From contig WFMF01000319.1 in assembly GCA_011033025.1 (NCBI GenBank), positions 144,434 through 208,433 on the forward strand: a stretch of DNA of 64,000 nucleotides, in the 5' to 3' direction. The notes under the pieces are model-generated. The model worked only from the letters and a program-made list of their open reading frames with translations. It did not search any database and was not told the DNA's origin. Within the stretch, counting starts at the first letter, position 1. Each line of letters opens with the position of its first letter. A program made the translations under genes and the position numbers. Shown piece by piece: positions 22,585 to 33,900 of this stretch. The DNA comes from Beroe forskalii (Eukaryota; Ctenophora; Nuda; Beroida; Beroidae).

Positions 22585-22700
22585 TTTCTTTGTAATTTAT
22601 GAACATCTTCAATTGTAACAAGTAACAACTACCAATTAGACTTGGTGTTCTACAAGACGTTTTAATGGTTACAATTGAAGATGCTGGTAACCACTCTACT
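22585..22700. repeat. Dispersed foldback fragment (ACAATTGAAGATG family)
   Basis: CATCTTCAATTGTAAC at 22,605 pairs with GTTACAATTGAAGATG at 22,668. The same block with CACTCTACT...CCTATTT lies at 42,405-42,430, where it is also part of a hairpin. This is a repeat family, perhaps a retroelement terminus. Confidence 0.5.
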
Positions 22701-23074
22701 AGCCCTATTTTGGTCTCATGTATCGAGTTATGGCTCTTTATGCTGGCAAGTGGCAAGTAGATGCATGTTACAATTCAGATTTATCAATCATGTGATTGAA
22801 GTATTTTGTACCAACTGCAGCAACTGTAGGACAAACCTGAGGCCAGTTCATGTTTTTAAATGTATTTTGTTAGGCTCTCCAAACTGGTTGGAGGGTTGTC
22901 ATAGAAACCCCCTGCTGATTTGGTGACGTCAGTCCATTTCTTTGGGGTCCCAAATTATCTTGTTATTGTTGGGGCAGGGACCTGGTTCTTTCCAGTTGGG
23001 GCTTCACGCACCTCCCCCTCCCGAGTGTGCCAACTGCACTTCCCCATGCAGTTGGTATCATCCACACCTTCCAC

Positions 23075-23715
23075 CTGCTGGGTACTCTCTAGTACCACTC
23101 ACCAGCTAAGTATCATAACTTCACTATCCAGCCCCTCACGGTATATTAACTTTTGATTTTACATTATAACCACCCTAGCCCCCTCTTTCTATATCTATAC
23201 TATTCTTTTATCTTTTTACTTAATTGACTATAATTCAGGTACACTAACTTGAAGACTGTCCTCAAAGGGAATGATACATACCCATAAATACATATTATAT
23301 ACTGTAACAACATGGGCACAGCCCGGTAGTCAGTACTCACTTTGTACTACAAAAAAACAATATGGCTTCCTCCCTCAAACTCTCAAAGGCCACTCAAGAA
23401 CCCCTGATAAGATTTTCTCCAGATCCCTCCAAAGTTCAGATCCCTCCAAGGTTCCTCAGCACCATTATGGAATAATTTTTGTCTCATTCTGGAAGCAGCT
23501 GTTACATTGGCGACCCCTGCATTATCAACCCTCTTACTGCTTTAAAACTAAGCCCACTGTCCAATTCTCCCATATTATATCCAATTAGGAAACAACATTT
23601 TATATCGTTATCTCCCACTTTCATCACCCTCACCTGCTGGGTACTCTGTACTTCAAACCAGCTAAGTCCCATTACCTCACCACTTCCGTCAGGCAACAAA
23701 TTTCTGTACATCTAG
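23075..23715. repeat. Pair of diverged direct repeats (CCTGCTGGGTACTCT)
   Basis: CACCTGCTGGGTACTCT followed by ACCAGCTAAGT occurs at about 23,080 and again at about 23,628, with similar pyrimidine-rich flanks. No coding function is supported for the short ORFs between them. Confidence 0.4.
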
Positions 23716-23929
23716 ACCCATAGAAATAAATACTACAGTACAAACTGCAGCCAATTTCGAAAGGATGTTCCATCCCAATAAATCAGATTTAGCAACAAGA
23801 TTAATGAACAATTATACAACACCAAAAACATCACCAAAAATATCACAAACTGAAAATCAGTTCCCTCTCTTCTTTTCCAGGTAGTACCCCATAGCTGGGC
23901 TTTGCCCATTGATCCCAGCATAACTCCAA

Positions 23930-24310
23930 TCAATGGGAATATTATTTACACAGTCTGGTTGGGTCAGACCTCCCTGTGGCTCAGTCAGACGAAGGGAGGT
24001 GGTACATAGCCACCTCCGGCTGATCTCCGACTTAATCTGCAGGCAAGCACTGACTTGTTTTGCAGTCTGTTTGAAGCCAGGGGCGTTGGTGGCTTGCTGG
24101 TCCAGTGAGGTCCTGGACGGGTAGGCTACTCTCAGCCCAGGATATCTCCGGCAGTCGGGTGGCCTGAAAAACCACCCAGGAGTTCACACCCTTCGCCTAG
24201 TGTACTAGGGATAGTCTCCATGCTCAGCATGGCTGCCACCGGCCTGGTTGATTAAACCGACTGTGGCCGTTTTACTAAGACTATCTTGTTATTATCTATC
24301 TATTATTATT
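23930..24310 (+). mobile_element. Possible SINE or LINE 3' end with (ATT)n tail
   Basis: A GC-richer block with TGTGGCTCAGTCAGACG (loosely like a Pol III A box) and self-complementary CCTCC/GGAGG parts. It ends in a TTATTATCTATCTATTATTATTA microsatellite-like tail, split here for clarity into TTATTATCTATC and TATTATTATTA. Such tails are typical of CR1/L2-group LINEs and the SINEs they mobilise. No good B box was found. Confidence 0.35.
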
Positions 24311-24385
24311 AAACTCCTGTGATACCAAATTCTCTAACTTATAACCCTGACCAGTTGCACAACTTTAGTGTGCAATCTAAGTATA

Positions 24386-24657
24386 CTGATTTCACGGATC
24401 GGGTCGTTGAATAAGAGTCGCATGATTACAATTGATGAGTAATTGATTTATTCTCTTTTGACTCAATGGTACAGGTACAAAACTAAACGATGTGGTTCTT
24501 TAATGACAATCAATTTCGTCGTTCTACTTTATACAATCAAATTTGAGACCTGAAGATGTCGTAGAACGACGAAATTGATTGTCATTAAAGAACCACATCG
24601 TTTAGTTTTGTACCTGTACCATTGAGTCAAAAGAGAATAAATCAATTACTCATCAAT
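24386..24657. mobile_element. Recent insertion carrying a perfect 99-bp inverted repeat
   Basis: TGCAATCTAAGTATA occurs exactly at 24,371-24,385 and 24,658-24,672, a 15-bp target-site duplication. Inside, arms 24,429-24,527 and 24,561-24,659 are perfect reverse complements over 99 bases around a 33-base loop. The loop and arm junction reads CCTGAAGATGTCGTAGAACG then ACGAAATTG, similar to the terminal region of Penelope-like elements, which carry hammerhead motifs. No coding sequence. Perfect arms imply a recent event or ongoing gene conversion. Confidence 0.75.
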
Positions 24658-24759
24658 TGCAATCTAAGTATATGTGTATCAATAAGAATGGTTGTCCTAA
24701 ACCTAAAATTTTACCACAAATCAATCCTGATAGGTCTCAACTCTCTATTTATTTTTGAT

Positions 24760-25384
24760 TTTCTTATATGCAGGGGCTTACCGCCCTGGCCTGGGCGAGA
24801 GTCTGTAAATCAGCTTTTAATTTATTTTATGTTTCTAAATTACAAAATTGTAAAATTGCATTCAATGTAATGCAAATTGCGAAAGCAACAAATGCGGGTA
24901 CCTTAATACCTTGACCTGATGGTACTTTACATCATTGACACATTTTTTCTCAATAACACCCGAAAGCTGAGGTAGGTATTGGAATGAAGATGCCTTCACA
25001 CCACTCATCTTTGTGTGACTCACTTGGATCCTACTGCTCTCCTCTTTGCATTACTTAAAGGTATCATGTTGGTGTTCAAGTACAGAGTTGGAGAAAAGTC
25101 TTGCAGATTGATGTCTTGAAGAAAGATTTCTTTTTAATTCAAATATATTTTTTCTCAAGATTAGGTTTAATATTTGAGTTGATATCATGCCAAAAATATC
25201 CTATGTCTGTTTCCATGAAAATGATGGTCCAATATGAGGCAATCATCCAAATTCTAGTGAAACATGCTTGATTCACATGTTGTTGTCATGATAAGATGAT
25301 AGAACTTTCGCAATCTTCTGGCTTACTGATCTTTGGAAGGGTCTTTAATGATTTTTGTACATTCATATTTTTGGGATGAAAATT
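24760..25384. other. Unassigned sequence; possible small upstream exon
   Basis: ATATGCAG at 24,763-24,770 followed by GGGCTTACCGCCCTGG is an acceptor-like junction next to a GC-rich stretch. It could be an upstream exon of the RNA-binding-protein gene, but no matching donor or phase is convincing. The rest shows nothing I can name. Confidence 0.25.
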
Positions 25385-25990
25385 TTTTGGGGACCTAAAT
25401 CAAACTTCAACTCTAACATAAGTGCGAAATTTAGTTTTGAAGCAATTTAGTTTTGAAAAATGTAAAGTCAATTATCACAAAACTGCGAACTGAGAAAAAT
25501 GACAATTCTGTGGTTTTCTGGACCTCAAATTGCCAGTTTAGCAGCAATCATCCCCATACTTACAGGGAACACGTAACTTAATGCTATTTATCGAATAAAA
25601 TTGGCTTCATTCAAAATATTGATATTTGGCCAAGTTATGGGCCAGAATAAGCTTGAGTGACAAGCGTATGCCCATATATGGGCATTAGTTTTTCGGCCAT
25701 AACTTGGCCATTTTATGAGATATCGACTTCAAATTTTTTTATCGTAACTCAGGGGACCATTATCTATCTATTGCACACCTCAAATCGTGCCCAGGTTGCT
25801 TTTGAAAGAAAATCCACTAAATCACCTATAATACCTCAGTTTGCAATTTTGCCCAAATTGACTTTACACTTTTCCCTGTATGAAATTTTCAGAATTACTT
25901 CGAAACTAAATTTCACACTTATGTTACTCAGCAAATTTTTTGTTTGGCCCCCAAAAAGTTTTATGGCCATTGGAGCAAAAACTGATTCAA
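25385..25990. mobile_element. Palindromic MITE, copy 1
   Basis: Outer arms (about 25,395-25,500 and 25,830-25,960) are inverted, sharing AACATAAGTGCGAAATTTAG and its complement. Inner arms TGGCCAAGTTATGGGCC (25,627) and GGCCATAACTTGGCCA (25,695) pair around CCCATATATGGG. A second copy lies at 61,490-61,990 in the same orientation, matching over most of its length with perhaps 10-15% difference. Non-coding. Confidence 0.75.
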
Positions 25991-26314
25991 CAACAGGTTC
26001 AACCATGTTCATACTTCGCAGGGTATGACAGAGATAGATTCTGAAAATGTAATCAAACCTACTTTTGCTCACAAATATAATCAAGGTATACTTTTTAAAC
26101 TGTTAATTTGTTTGCACTTATTTTGTACCTTTGGATCTGAATATCCATCAATTATTTTTTATTGCATAAATCTTGTTTATTTTATTTACTACTCCTTTTT
26201 ACTTCCTCCACTTGTACTATGCTGCTAATAGATGAGCATTCCTTAATCCTTTTATAGTCCCTATTTTCTGGTCATGATAAGCCATCTTTAACCTCAACCC
26301 ATACACCACTTCAG

Positions 26315-27942
26315 ATAAAACGCCTGAACAATCATTTTCTGAAAGAGCTCTATTTGGTAAGTCCTCATTTTTGTCCCTGTTTTGCTGATAGGTCGCACAC
26401 TTTGGATCTGGATTTAAATGTTTTGATTCGTTTTGTACCTTTAAATATTTTCAGTGTTCAACATTTACTATGATACAACTGAAGCAGAATTGAAAGATGT
26501 CTTCCTTAGATTTGGTCCTGCTAAAGTCAAGTATGCTTTGTTCCATACATGTTCCCAATTCGGTGTTCAGATAACTGTTGTGATATTCGACGATGCATAC
26601 TTCATTATAAGGGGATACTGTCTCAACTGTCCCTAACTCAAGAAATAGTGGATTGGGTCAGGGACCTGGGACAAATGGGACATTTGAGACAAATGGGACA
26701 GAGAAAATTGACTTAAAAATGAATTGGGACAGGAAAATTTGGGACAAATGAGACATTTGGGACAAAAGTGGCAGAGACAATGGAACTCATAATGATTGTG
26801 TATATGTGCGGCAAATTAGCATTCTTTACCTCACAACATATGATTTGAGGAAGTGCGTTTAAAGCAGCAACAGCTGCTGCAATGTTAACATATAACTTAG
26901 TCATGCCTGTTTTAAAGCAGAAGTGGCAGTGTAGTGACATAGTGGCAGTTGCTGTGTTGAAACTGCCATGTTCTTTTTCCTATCATAGGTTTTGAGAGTT
27001 TGCAACAAAGAATGTTTAATAACAACACAGCAAAACTGCTTAAACCTTGCATATAATTAACCTGCCGGCTTTTTGATATCAGCGAGCACTGCTGGGCACT
27101 ACAAAAGATGATGTGACCAGCAAATGCTGAAAATGTCATTAATTGCAAAGTCAATTAGTTTTATAGTTTGGATATAATATTCTGGCAGAAATAGTCACAA
27201 TTTACACATTTATTTGAATGTATCAAAAACATGGTTCCATTCAAATATTGCTATTTTTTCTCTTCTTTGATTGTCCCAGTTGTCCCGAATGTCTCAAATG
27301 AGAGTCCCAAACTCAAGAAAAACCGAAAAGTAAATTGGAACAGGGACAAGTGGGACAGTGACAATCCACCCGAAAATTCAATTTTTTCCGATTTTCTCGC
27401 CATGGTGGTGCAATGAGACTGTTGAAAACCCTCTTTCCAGGCTGATGATGAACGAACACTCCACAAAAAACAGAGGACACGCCTTTGTGGAGTACCAGGA
27501 CCCAAACCACGCTAAGGAAGCTGTGAAGCACCTCAACGGCTACCCGCTTCATGAGACAAAGATCAAGGTGCAGTTCAACACGAAGCAGCCACCGTGGTAC
27601 TCAGGCAGCTATCACAACACAAGGAGTGAGTGATAAGATGATTAGGTCTTTTGGGGAGTTAGAAAGTGAGAAGTGAGGAATTGTTACTTTCTGCGAGTTG
27701 GTAATTGGTATGATTTATGAATTGGGGGTGAATTAATTGTCATTGCCACTAAGTGATGCCATCATTCTGCCAATCATTTGTGTCAAGAGTATGATCTGGA
27801 TACTGCACATGATGTACATGCAGAACGTATCTATCAAGCAAAATTTACAACATTATATTTTGTGCGATAATTATCAATTAAATTATAACACATGGCCTCT
27901 TTTCAGAACAAATCGACAATCCTCCGTCTAATTCAGTGTATG
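26315..27942 (+). CDS. RRM1 block (exons 1-4)
   Basis: Exon 1 joins exon 2 to give RNP2 ALFVFNIYYDTT. Helix 1 follows (EAELKDVFLRFG), then exon 3 with RNP1 NRGHAFVEY and the closing strand ETKIKVQFNT. Spacing is normal for an ~80-residue RRM. Exon 4 adds the linker KQIDNPPSNSVY. Donors are GTAAGT, GTATGC, GTGAGT and GTAAGT; all acceptors are pyrimidine-rich CAG. The 0.9-kb intron 26,531-27,440 contains only short ORFs and a G-rich GGGACA repeat near 26,655-26,765. Confidence 0.85.
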
Positions 27943-30900
27943 GTAAGTTACTTTGTTGTGTTTCCAATGAAATGAGTCTTGTCAAGTGCTAAAATTTGTT
28001 TACACAAATTGACAATAATCGGTTCGATAGTCAAAAAGAGTAAAATAAATTTTTCGTGAAGTTGACCTATTAATCAGACATCATTTCAGTTCGGAACTTG
28101 GATAATGCAATAACCACTGAAGACTTGGATGCTCATTTCGCTCGCTTCGGACCAGTCAAAGTGAGTTTGGTGAAAGTCTGTTTTTCTACTGCAAGTAATG
28201 ATTACCTTAGTACCAGAAATATAGGCGACTAATAATTAAGGCGCTAGATATTAAGGCGACAAGATATTAAGGCGATTTTTTCTGGAGTTCAAATTGGATT
28301 TTTTTCATAAATAAACGATTTTTCCCACTTGAAATGACTATGAAAATTTCTTGTTGAGTGGGCCTTCAAAATACAGTACCTAAATCAGATCCTGAGCTTT
28401 TCAAACGGGTCAATCGACATTCTAGAGTCAATACCGGCATCTTTACATCAGAATATTAAGAAGATTAGAATTATAATGAGATTTTCCACTAAAATAATAC
28501 TTGAATAGGTTTTCGACTTAATAAATCGGTATTTTAATTTGTTTTTGCTGCTAATTGCACTGATAACTGGCTATCAAGTGATTTATTGTGTTCCTATATT
28601 GGAAAATTCAATTGGGGAGAAAAAATAACTGAAAATAAAGTCTTTTAAAAAATTAAGACGACCATATAATTAGACGACCAGATATTAAGGCGACAAGAAA
28701 TTAAGGCGATTTTCCAATATCGCCTTAATTTCTTGTCGCCTATTGTTCTGGTACTAAGGTATTGCCCGGTTTTGTCACTTTCCGAATTTTATGCTGTTGC
28801 ATGGTTGAGTGACATCCCTTTATTGTAAAACTTCTCGATGATTCCTAAATTTATCACTCCTTCATGTAATGGATACGTCTTGGCTGATGAGTATTAAAAG
28901 CTCATTTAATACTTATAGGTAGCGTAATGAAGCCCTCTACTGGTGCTCTATAATTGTAAACTCTTAACTCTTACCCAAACGTAATACATTAGGTTAATGC
29001 TTTCAATAAATAGTACAAGAATCGTTTAACTAAATGTACTTTGTCAGCATTAGTCTTAATATGCGTGAATCAAACTCGTGTAATTCTGCTTTGATATTCA
29101 TACCTGCTTTGTTCCTTGGCCATCGAGAATGGTCTCTTGACAGATGTTAGATTTTGTTGCGAAAACATCAAACTTTTCCTTTCAGTTTGGTAATCGATCA
29201 CATCACGAAGCGAAACAAAGGCTACGCATTTGTGGACTTCGCTTCTATTGACGAGGCCTCCACTGCGATCAAAGCAAACCAACGGCGTCATGTTCTTTGG
29301 GAGACAACTTCATGTGGAGTTTAGCAACCGGGGAAGCAACCTTGATAGTAAGTGTGGGTTTCTAAGCAACCTTGATAGTAAGTGTGGGTGTCTAAGCAAC
29401 CTTGATAGTAAGTTTGGGTGACTGGGTGCCTTAGCAACCTTGATAGTAAAGTAGTAAGTGTGGGTGTCTAAGCAACCTTGATAGTAAGTGTGGGTGTCTA
29501 AGCAACCTTGATAGTAAGTTTGGGTGACTGGGTGCCTTAGCAACCTTGATAGTAAAGTAGTAAGTGTGGGTGTCTAAGCAACCTTGATAGTAAGTGTGGG
29601 TGTCTAAGCAACCTTGATAGTAAGTTTGGGTGTCTAAGCAACCTTGATAGTAAGTTTGGGTGTCTAAGCAACCTTGATAGTAAGTTTGGGTGTCTAAGCA
29701 ACCTTGATAGTAAGTGTGGGTGTCTAAGCAACCTTGATAGTAAGTTTGGGTGACTGGGTGCCTTAGCAACCTTGATAGTAAAGTAGTAAGTGTGGGTGTC
29801 TAAGCAACCTTGATAGTAAGTGTGGGTGTCTAAGCAACCTTGATAGTAAGTGTGGGTGTCTAAGCAACCTTGATAGTAAGTGTGGGTGTCTAAGCAACCT
29901 TGATAGTAAGTCTGGGTGTCTAAGCAACCTTGATTATAAGTTTGTCTGTCTAAGCAACCTAAGTTGTTGCCAAAATCTTCCTGACCACAATCATTTTACC
30001 ACATGGTATTTACTACACGCGATTCACGAAGTAACTACTATTAAGTAACTAAATTACTCCTGTACTCGTTAAGTTTGTCATTGGTAAGGGCAACCTACTA
30101 GGTAGAATTTATGACAATTTATAAAGTTTCTCTGTGTAGAAGTATAGACCAACCTCATTGCTAGCTCAATTATGAATTGCTTTGCTCAAAATTTGACAGT
30201 CAACTATAAAAACATTCCCCATTTTAAGTAACAGGATAGAAAGTTTGTTGTTGGATTTTTATTTAGAACTTTAGAAGATTGTGCTGTTCTCCCGACGAAA
30301 CAGTGATGCGCGATTTTACGAACACGCAGCAAATTGATTATCCCATACGAAAGCCCGCGTTAGCTTTGAAAGAGAGTTTTTTGGCATTAAATCATATTTG
30401 AGCATAATATGGTTACATCACAACATGATTTGAATGCCAGGGGTTGGAAGGACGAAATTTCAATGTGGTGATGCAGCAGACTGGTGACTGATGAGCGATG
30501 TTAGATTGCACTATCTGTACTGGCTTGCAGAACAATCATTCAAATTGTTAAAAGTTTAAATACCTTATGATGGCCCGATATAATAGTTGTCGTTTATGCT
30601 TTTATGATTTAATTGTTTTGGGATCTAAGATTAACCCAATAAATTAGTAAATTCAAATGAATCAGAATCTGAGAATCTGTATTATCAACTCATTCAATTC
30701 AGGTAGAAAGTCCTATCTTCGAGCGAGTCTTCGACCCCGGTATTTTCTACTGAGGATTCGGCCTCGGTTAGAAAAGTCATTCATCGGTTCGAGCACTCGG
30801 CCTTGGCTTTTACCGATGATTGAAGTTTAACCGAGGCGTTGGTCGCAAAACCAGCCAATTTTGATCGAGAAATTCAGATCCTTTCTCGACAGAAACTCAA

Positions 30901-33900
30901 AGTAAAACTAAACCCTTACATTTATGATTAATTCAGGCAGGAAGTCAGAATCCGTGAGTTCGCTGAACAGTGATTTGGATGAAAGTGAGGCGGCGAGACT
31001 ACGACAAGAAAGAGAGCAAATGGAGGAAGACTTATCTGGAAAGAAGGCCGAGTTAGAGGAAGCCAAGGCCTCAGGGGTAATGCAACGTTGTTTGTAACCT
31101 TGTTTGTAGCTTCAACTTTTCACTGTGTTTTATAGATTACAATACGAAGTACTTGATGCTTCAGGTTCATAGTGAGCAGTATGTTCAACCAAAATCATGT
31201 TTCAGTGTTCAATTCAGCTAAAAAGTCGGATTGCTGAACGTAGTTTCAGTTCATGTTAATGTTCAGATAATCCAATGTGTAATCAAACCAGTACACCTTA
31301 ATCTCTGTAGAAATTTTGATTCCTTCCCCTGACCTATTTCAATCTTAATAGCAATAGAACAATGCCCCGAAACCAATGGGGTGGTGTAGGCATATCAGGT
31401 AATCTTGGATAACCGAGAAATCGATCAGAAATCCGCTGTAAATTCACCTGAACATAGGAGAAGGTGTTCTAGCGTTTTTGTCATAAAAGTGTCAGGATTT
31501 TACAGGATTTTACAAGAGGTTCCTCTCCATTCTTGTCATGGATTTTACGGAATTTCCGTCAATTAAAGTATCAACAAAGAGCTCCCTGTGGCTTTGCGGC
31601 TAGCATTATGTCTGCTCGATATCACGGTCTATGTTTAAGGCGGTTCGGCTGACGTAATTTCAATTGAGCAGAGTGGATGCTTAATTACGCTGAATTTTCT
31701 ACTTGCTTGAATGAAACCATGTCCATATCATGATATCGATTACGGATATTCTTAGAAATTCGTAGGAGCTTGTTTGTTTCCAGCTACGGAACGCGCCGCC
31801 TGCTTTGTCGAGGATCAATAGGTACAACTCCTGTAAAATCATGACATTTTTGGGCTAGAACATCTACTGGAACATAGAGAGTCGGACCTAAGTGTACCAA
31901 CTGTACCAAATGCAATATCTTGGTACAACGGTCATATCTCCGAATTCCTACGTCATAATTTCATAAAACTTTCCAATCTATTCGAGAGTGATCCTAAGAA
32001 GGGAAAAACGTCAAAAAATTGAAAGTCCACGTGCTATTTTTTTTCGCTAAAGTCAAACACAAGGATTTATTTTGATTTTACTAAGGTCGATTTGGTACAG
32101 CGGTCATATCTCCGAATTCCTACGTCATAATGTCATGAAACTTTCCAATCTATTCGAGAGTGATCCTAAGAAGGGAAAAACTTCAAAAAATCAAAAGTCC
32201 ACGTGCTATTTTTTTCGCTACAGTCAAACACAAGGATTTATTTTGATTTTACTAAGGTCGATTTGGTACAGCGGTCATATCTCCGAATTCCTACGTCATA
32301 ATTTCATGAAACTTTCCAATCTATTCGAGATTGATCCTAAGAAGGGAAAAACGTCAAAAAATCGAAAGTCCACGTGCTAATTTTTTCGCTACAGTCAAAC
32401 ACAAGGATTTATTTTGATTTTACTAAGGTTGATTTGGTACAGCGGTCATATCTCCATATTCCTACGTCATAAATTCATGAAACTTTCCAATCTATTCGAG
32501 AGTGATCCTAAGAAGGAAAACGTCAAAAATCGAAAGTCCACGTGCTATTTTTTCGCTACAGTCAAACACAAGGATTTATTTTGATTTTACTAAGGTCGAT
32601 TTGGTACAGCGGTCATATCTCCGAATTCCTACGTCATAATTTCATGAAACTTTCCAATCTATTCGAGAGTGATCCTAAGAAGGGAAAAACGTCAAAAAAT
32701 CGAAAGTCCACGTGCTATTTTTTCGCTACAGTCAAACACAAGGATTTATTTTGATTTTACTAAGGTCGATTTGGTACAGCGGTCATATCTCCGAATTCCT
32801 ACGTCATAATTTCATGAAACTTTCCAATCTATTCGAGAGTGATCCTAAGAAGGGAAAAACGTCAAAAAATCGAAAGTCCACGTGCTATTTTTTTCGGTAC
32901 AGTCAAACACAATGATTCATTTTGATTTTACTAAGGTCGATTTGGTACAGCGGTCATATCTCCGAATTCCTACGTCATAATTTCATGAAACTTTCCAATC
33001 TATTCGAGAGTGATCCTAAGAAGGGAAAAACGTCAAAAAATCGAAAGTCCACGTGCTGTTTTTTTTGCTACAGTCAAACACAAGGATTTATTTTGATTTT
33101 ACTAAGGTTGATTTGGTACAGCGGTCATATCTCCGAATTCCTACGTCATAATTTCATGAAACTTTCCAATCTATTATGACAAATGAATTCGGAGGTATGA
33201 CTGTTGAACTATTGGTTGATCTTGGTAAAATCGAATTAAATCCTTGTGTTTGATAATAGAGAATGAATGATCTCATAGGCTTCTGATTTTTTGCCGTTGT
33301 TGGCTTTTAAGGATCATCCTCGAATTGAATACAAAGTTTCATTGATATCTGACGAAGGGATTCGGAGATATAGACAAATTACCAGGCGAACATAGAATTT
33401 TCCAAAATCTCGTCTTGGTACAATTTAGGTTTCGGTCCTACTGAACATAGATAACAGAATGACATATACGTAGCGCGCGGCGACATTTTCTCGCTAAAAG
33501 TTTTGAAATTTATGTTGATTTCGCCCTAAAATTCGATCGCGCGGCACTGCGCGGCGCTTTATTTGGTTTGAAAAATGGAATTGGTATCAAGTCACCGATC
33601 GCAAACACTTGGAGCTGGGCGATGTTCTAACTTGTTGGTGAAAAAAGGTTGAAAATATCACACTGGATTGACTATATTTCTAATTTTCTGCCAAATCAGA
33701 CCTGTTTTTAGTCAATGATGTTTTTTGCGTTTGTACGTTCTTCATTTGGGAGATTTTGTCCCTTCCCCACAAGAGCTCATCTCACTGCTAACGGCTTAAG
33801 GGCCACTTTGACCATTGCCTATCAGATAGGGGAACTCTTTCATTTCTTTCTTCCATATCTCTCCTTCAATCTCTCCCAAATTCAGCACTTCCCTGAATCA

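Noticed and set aside
29310-29769. Minus-strand ORFs of 64-112 aa with LLSRLLRHP repeats
   Set aside because: Shadow of the splice-donor minisatellite on the opposite strand.
32072-33179. Repeated plus-strand ORFs of 66-102 aa
   Set aside because: Same peptide in every 170-bp satellite unit; no independent coding evidence.
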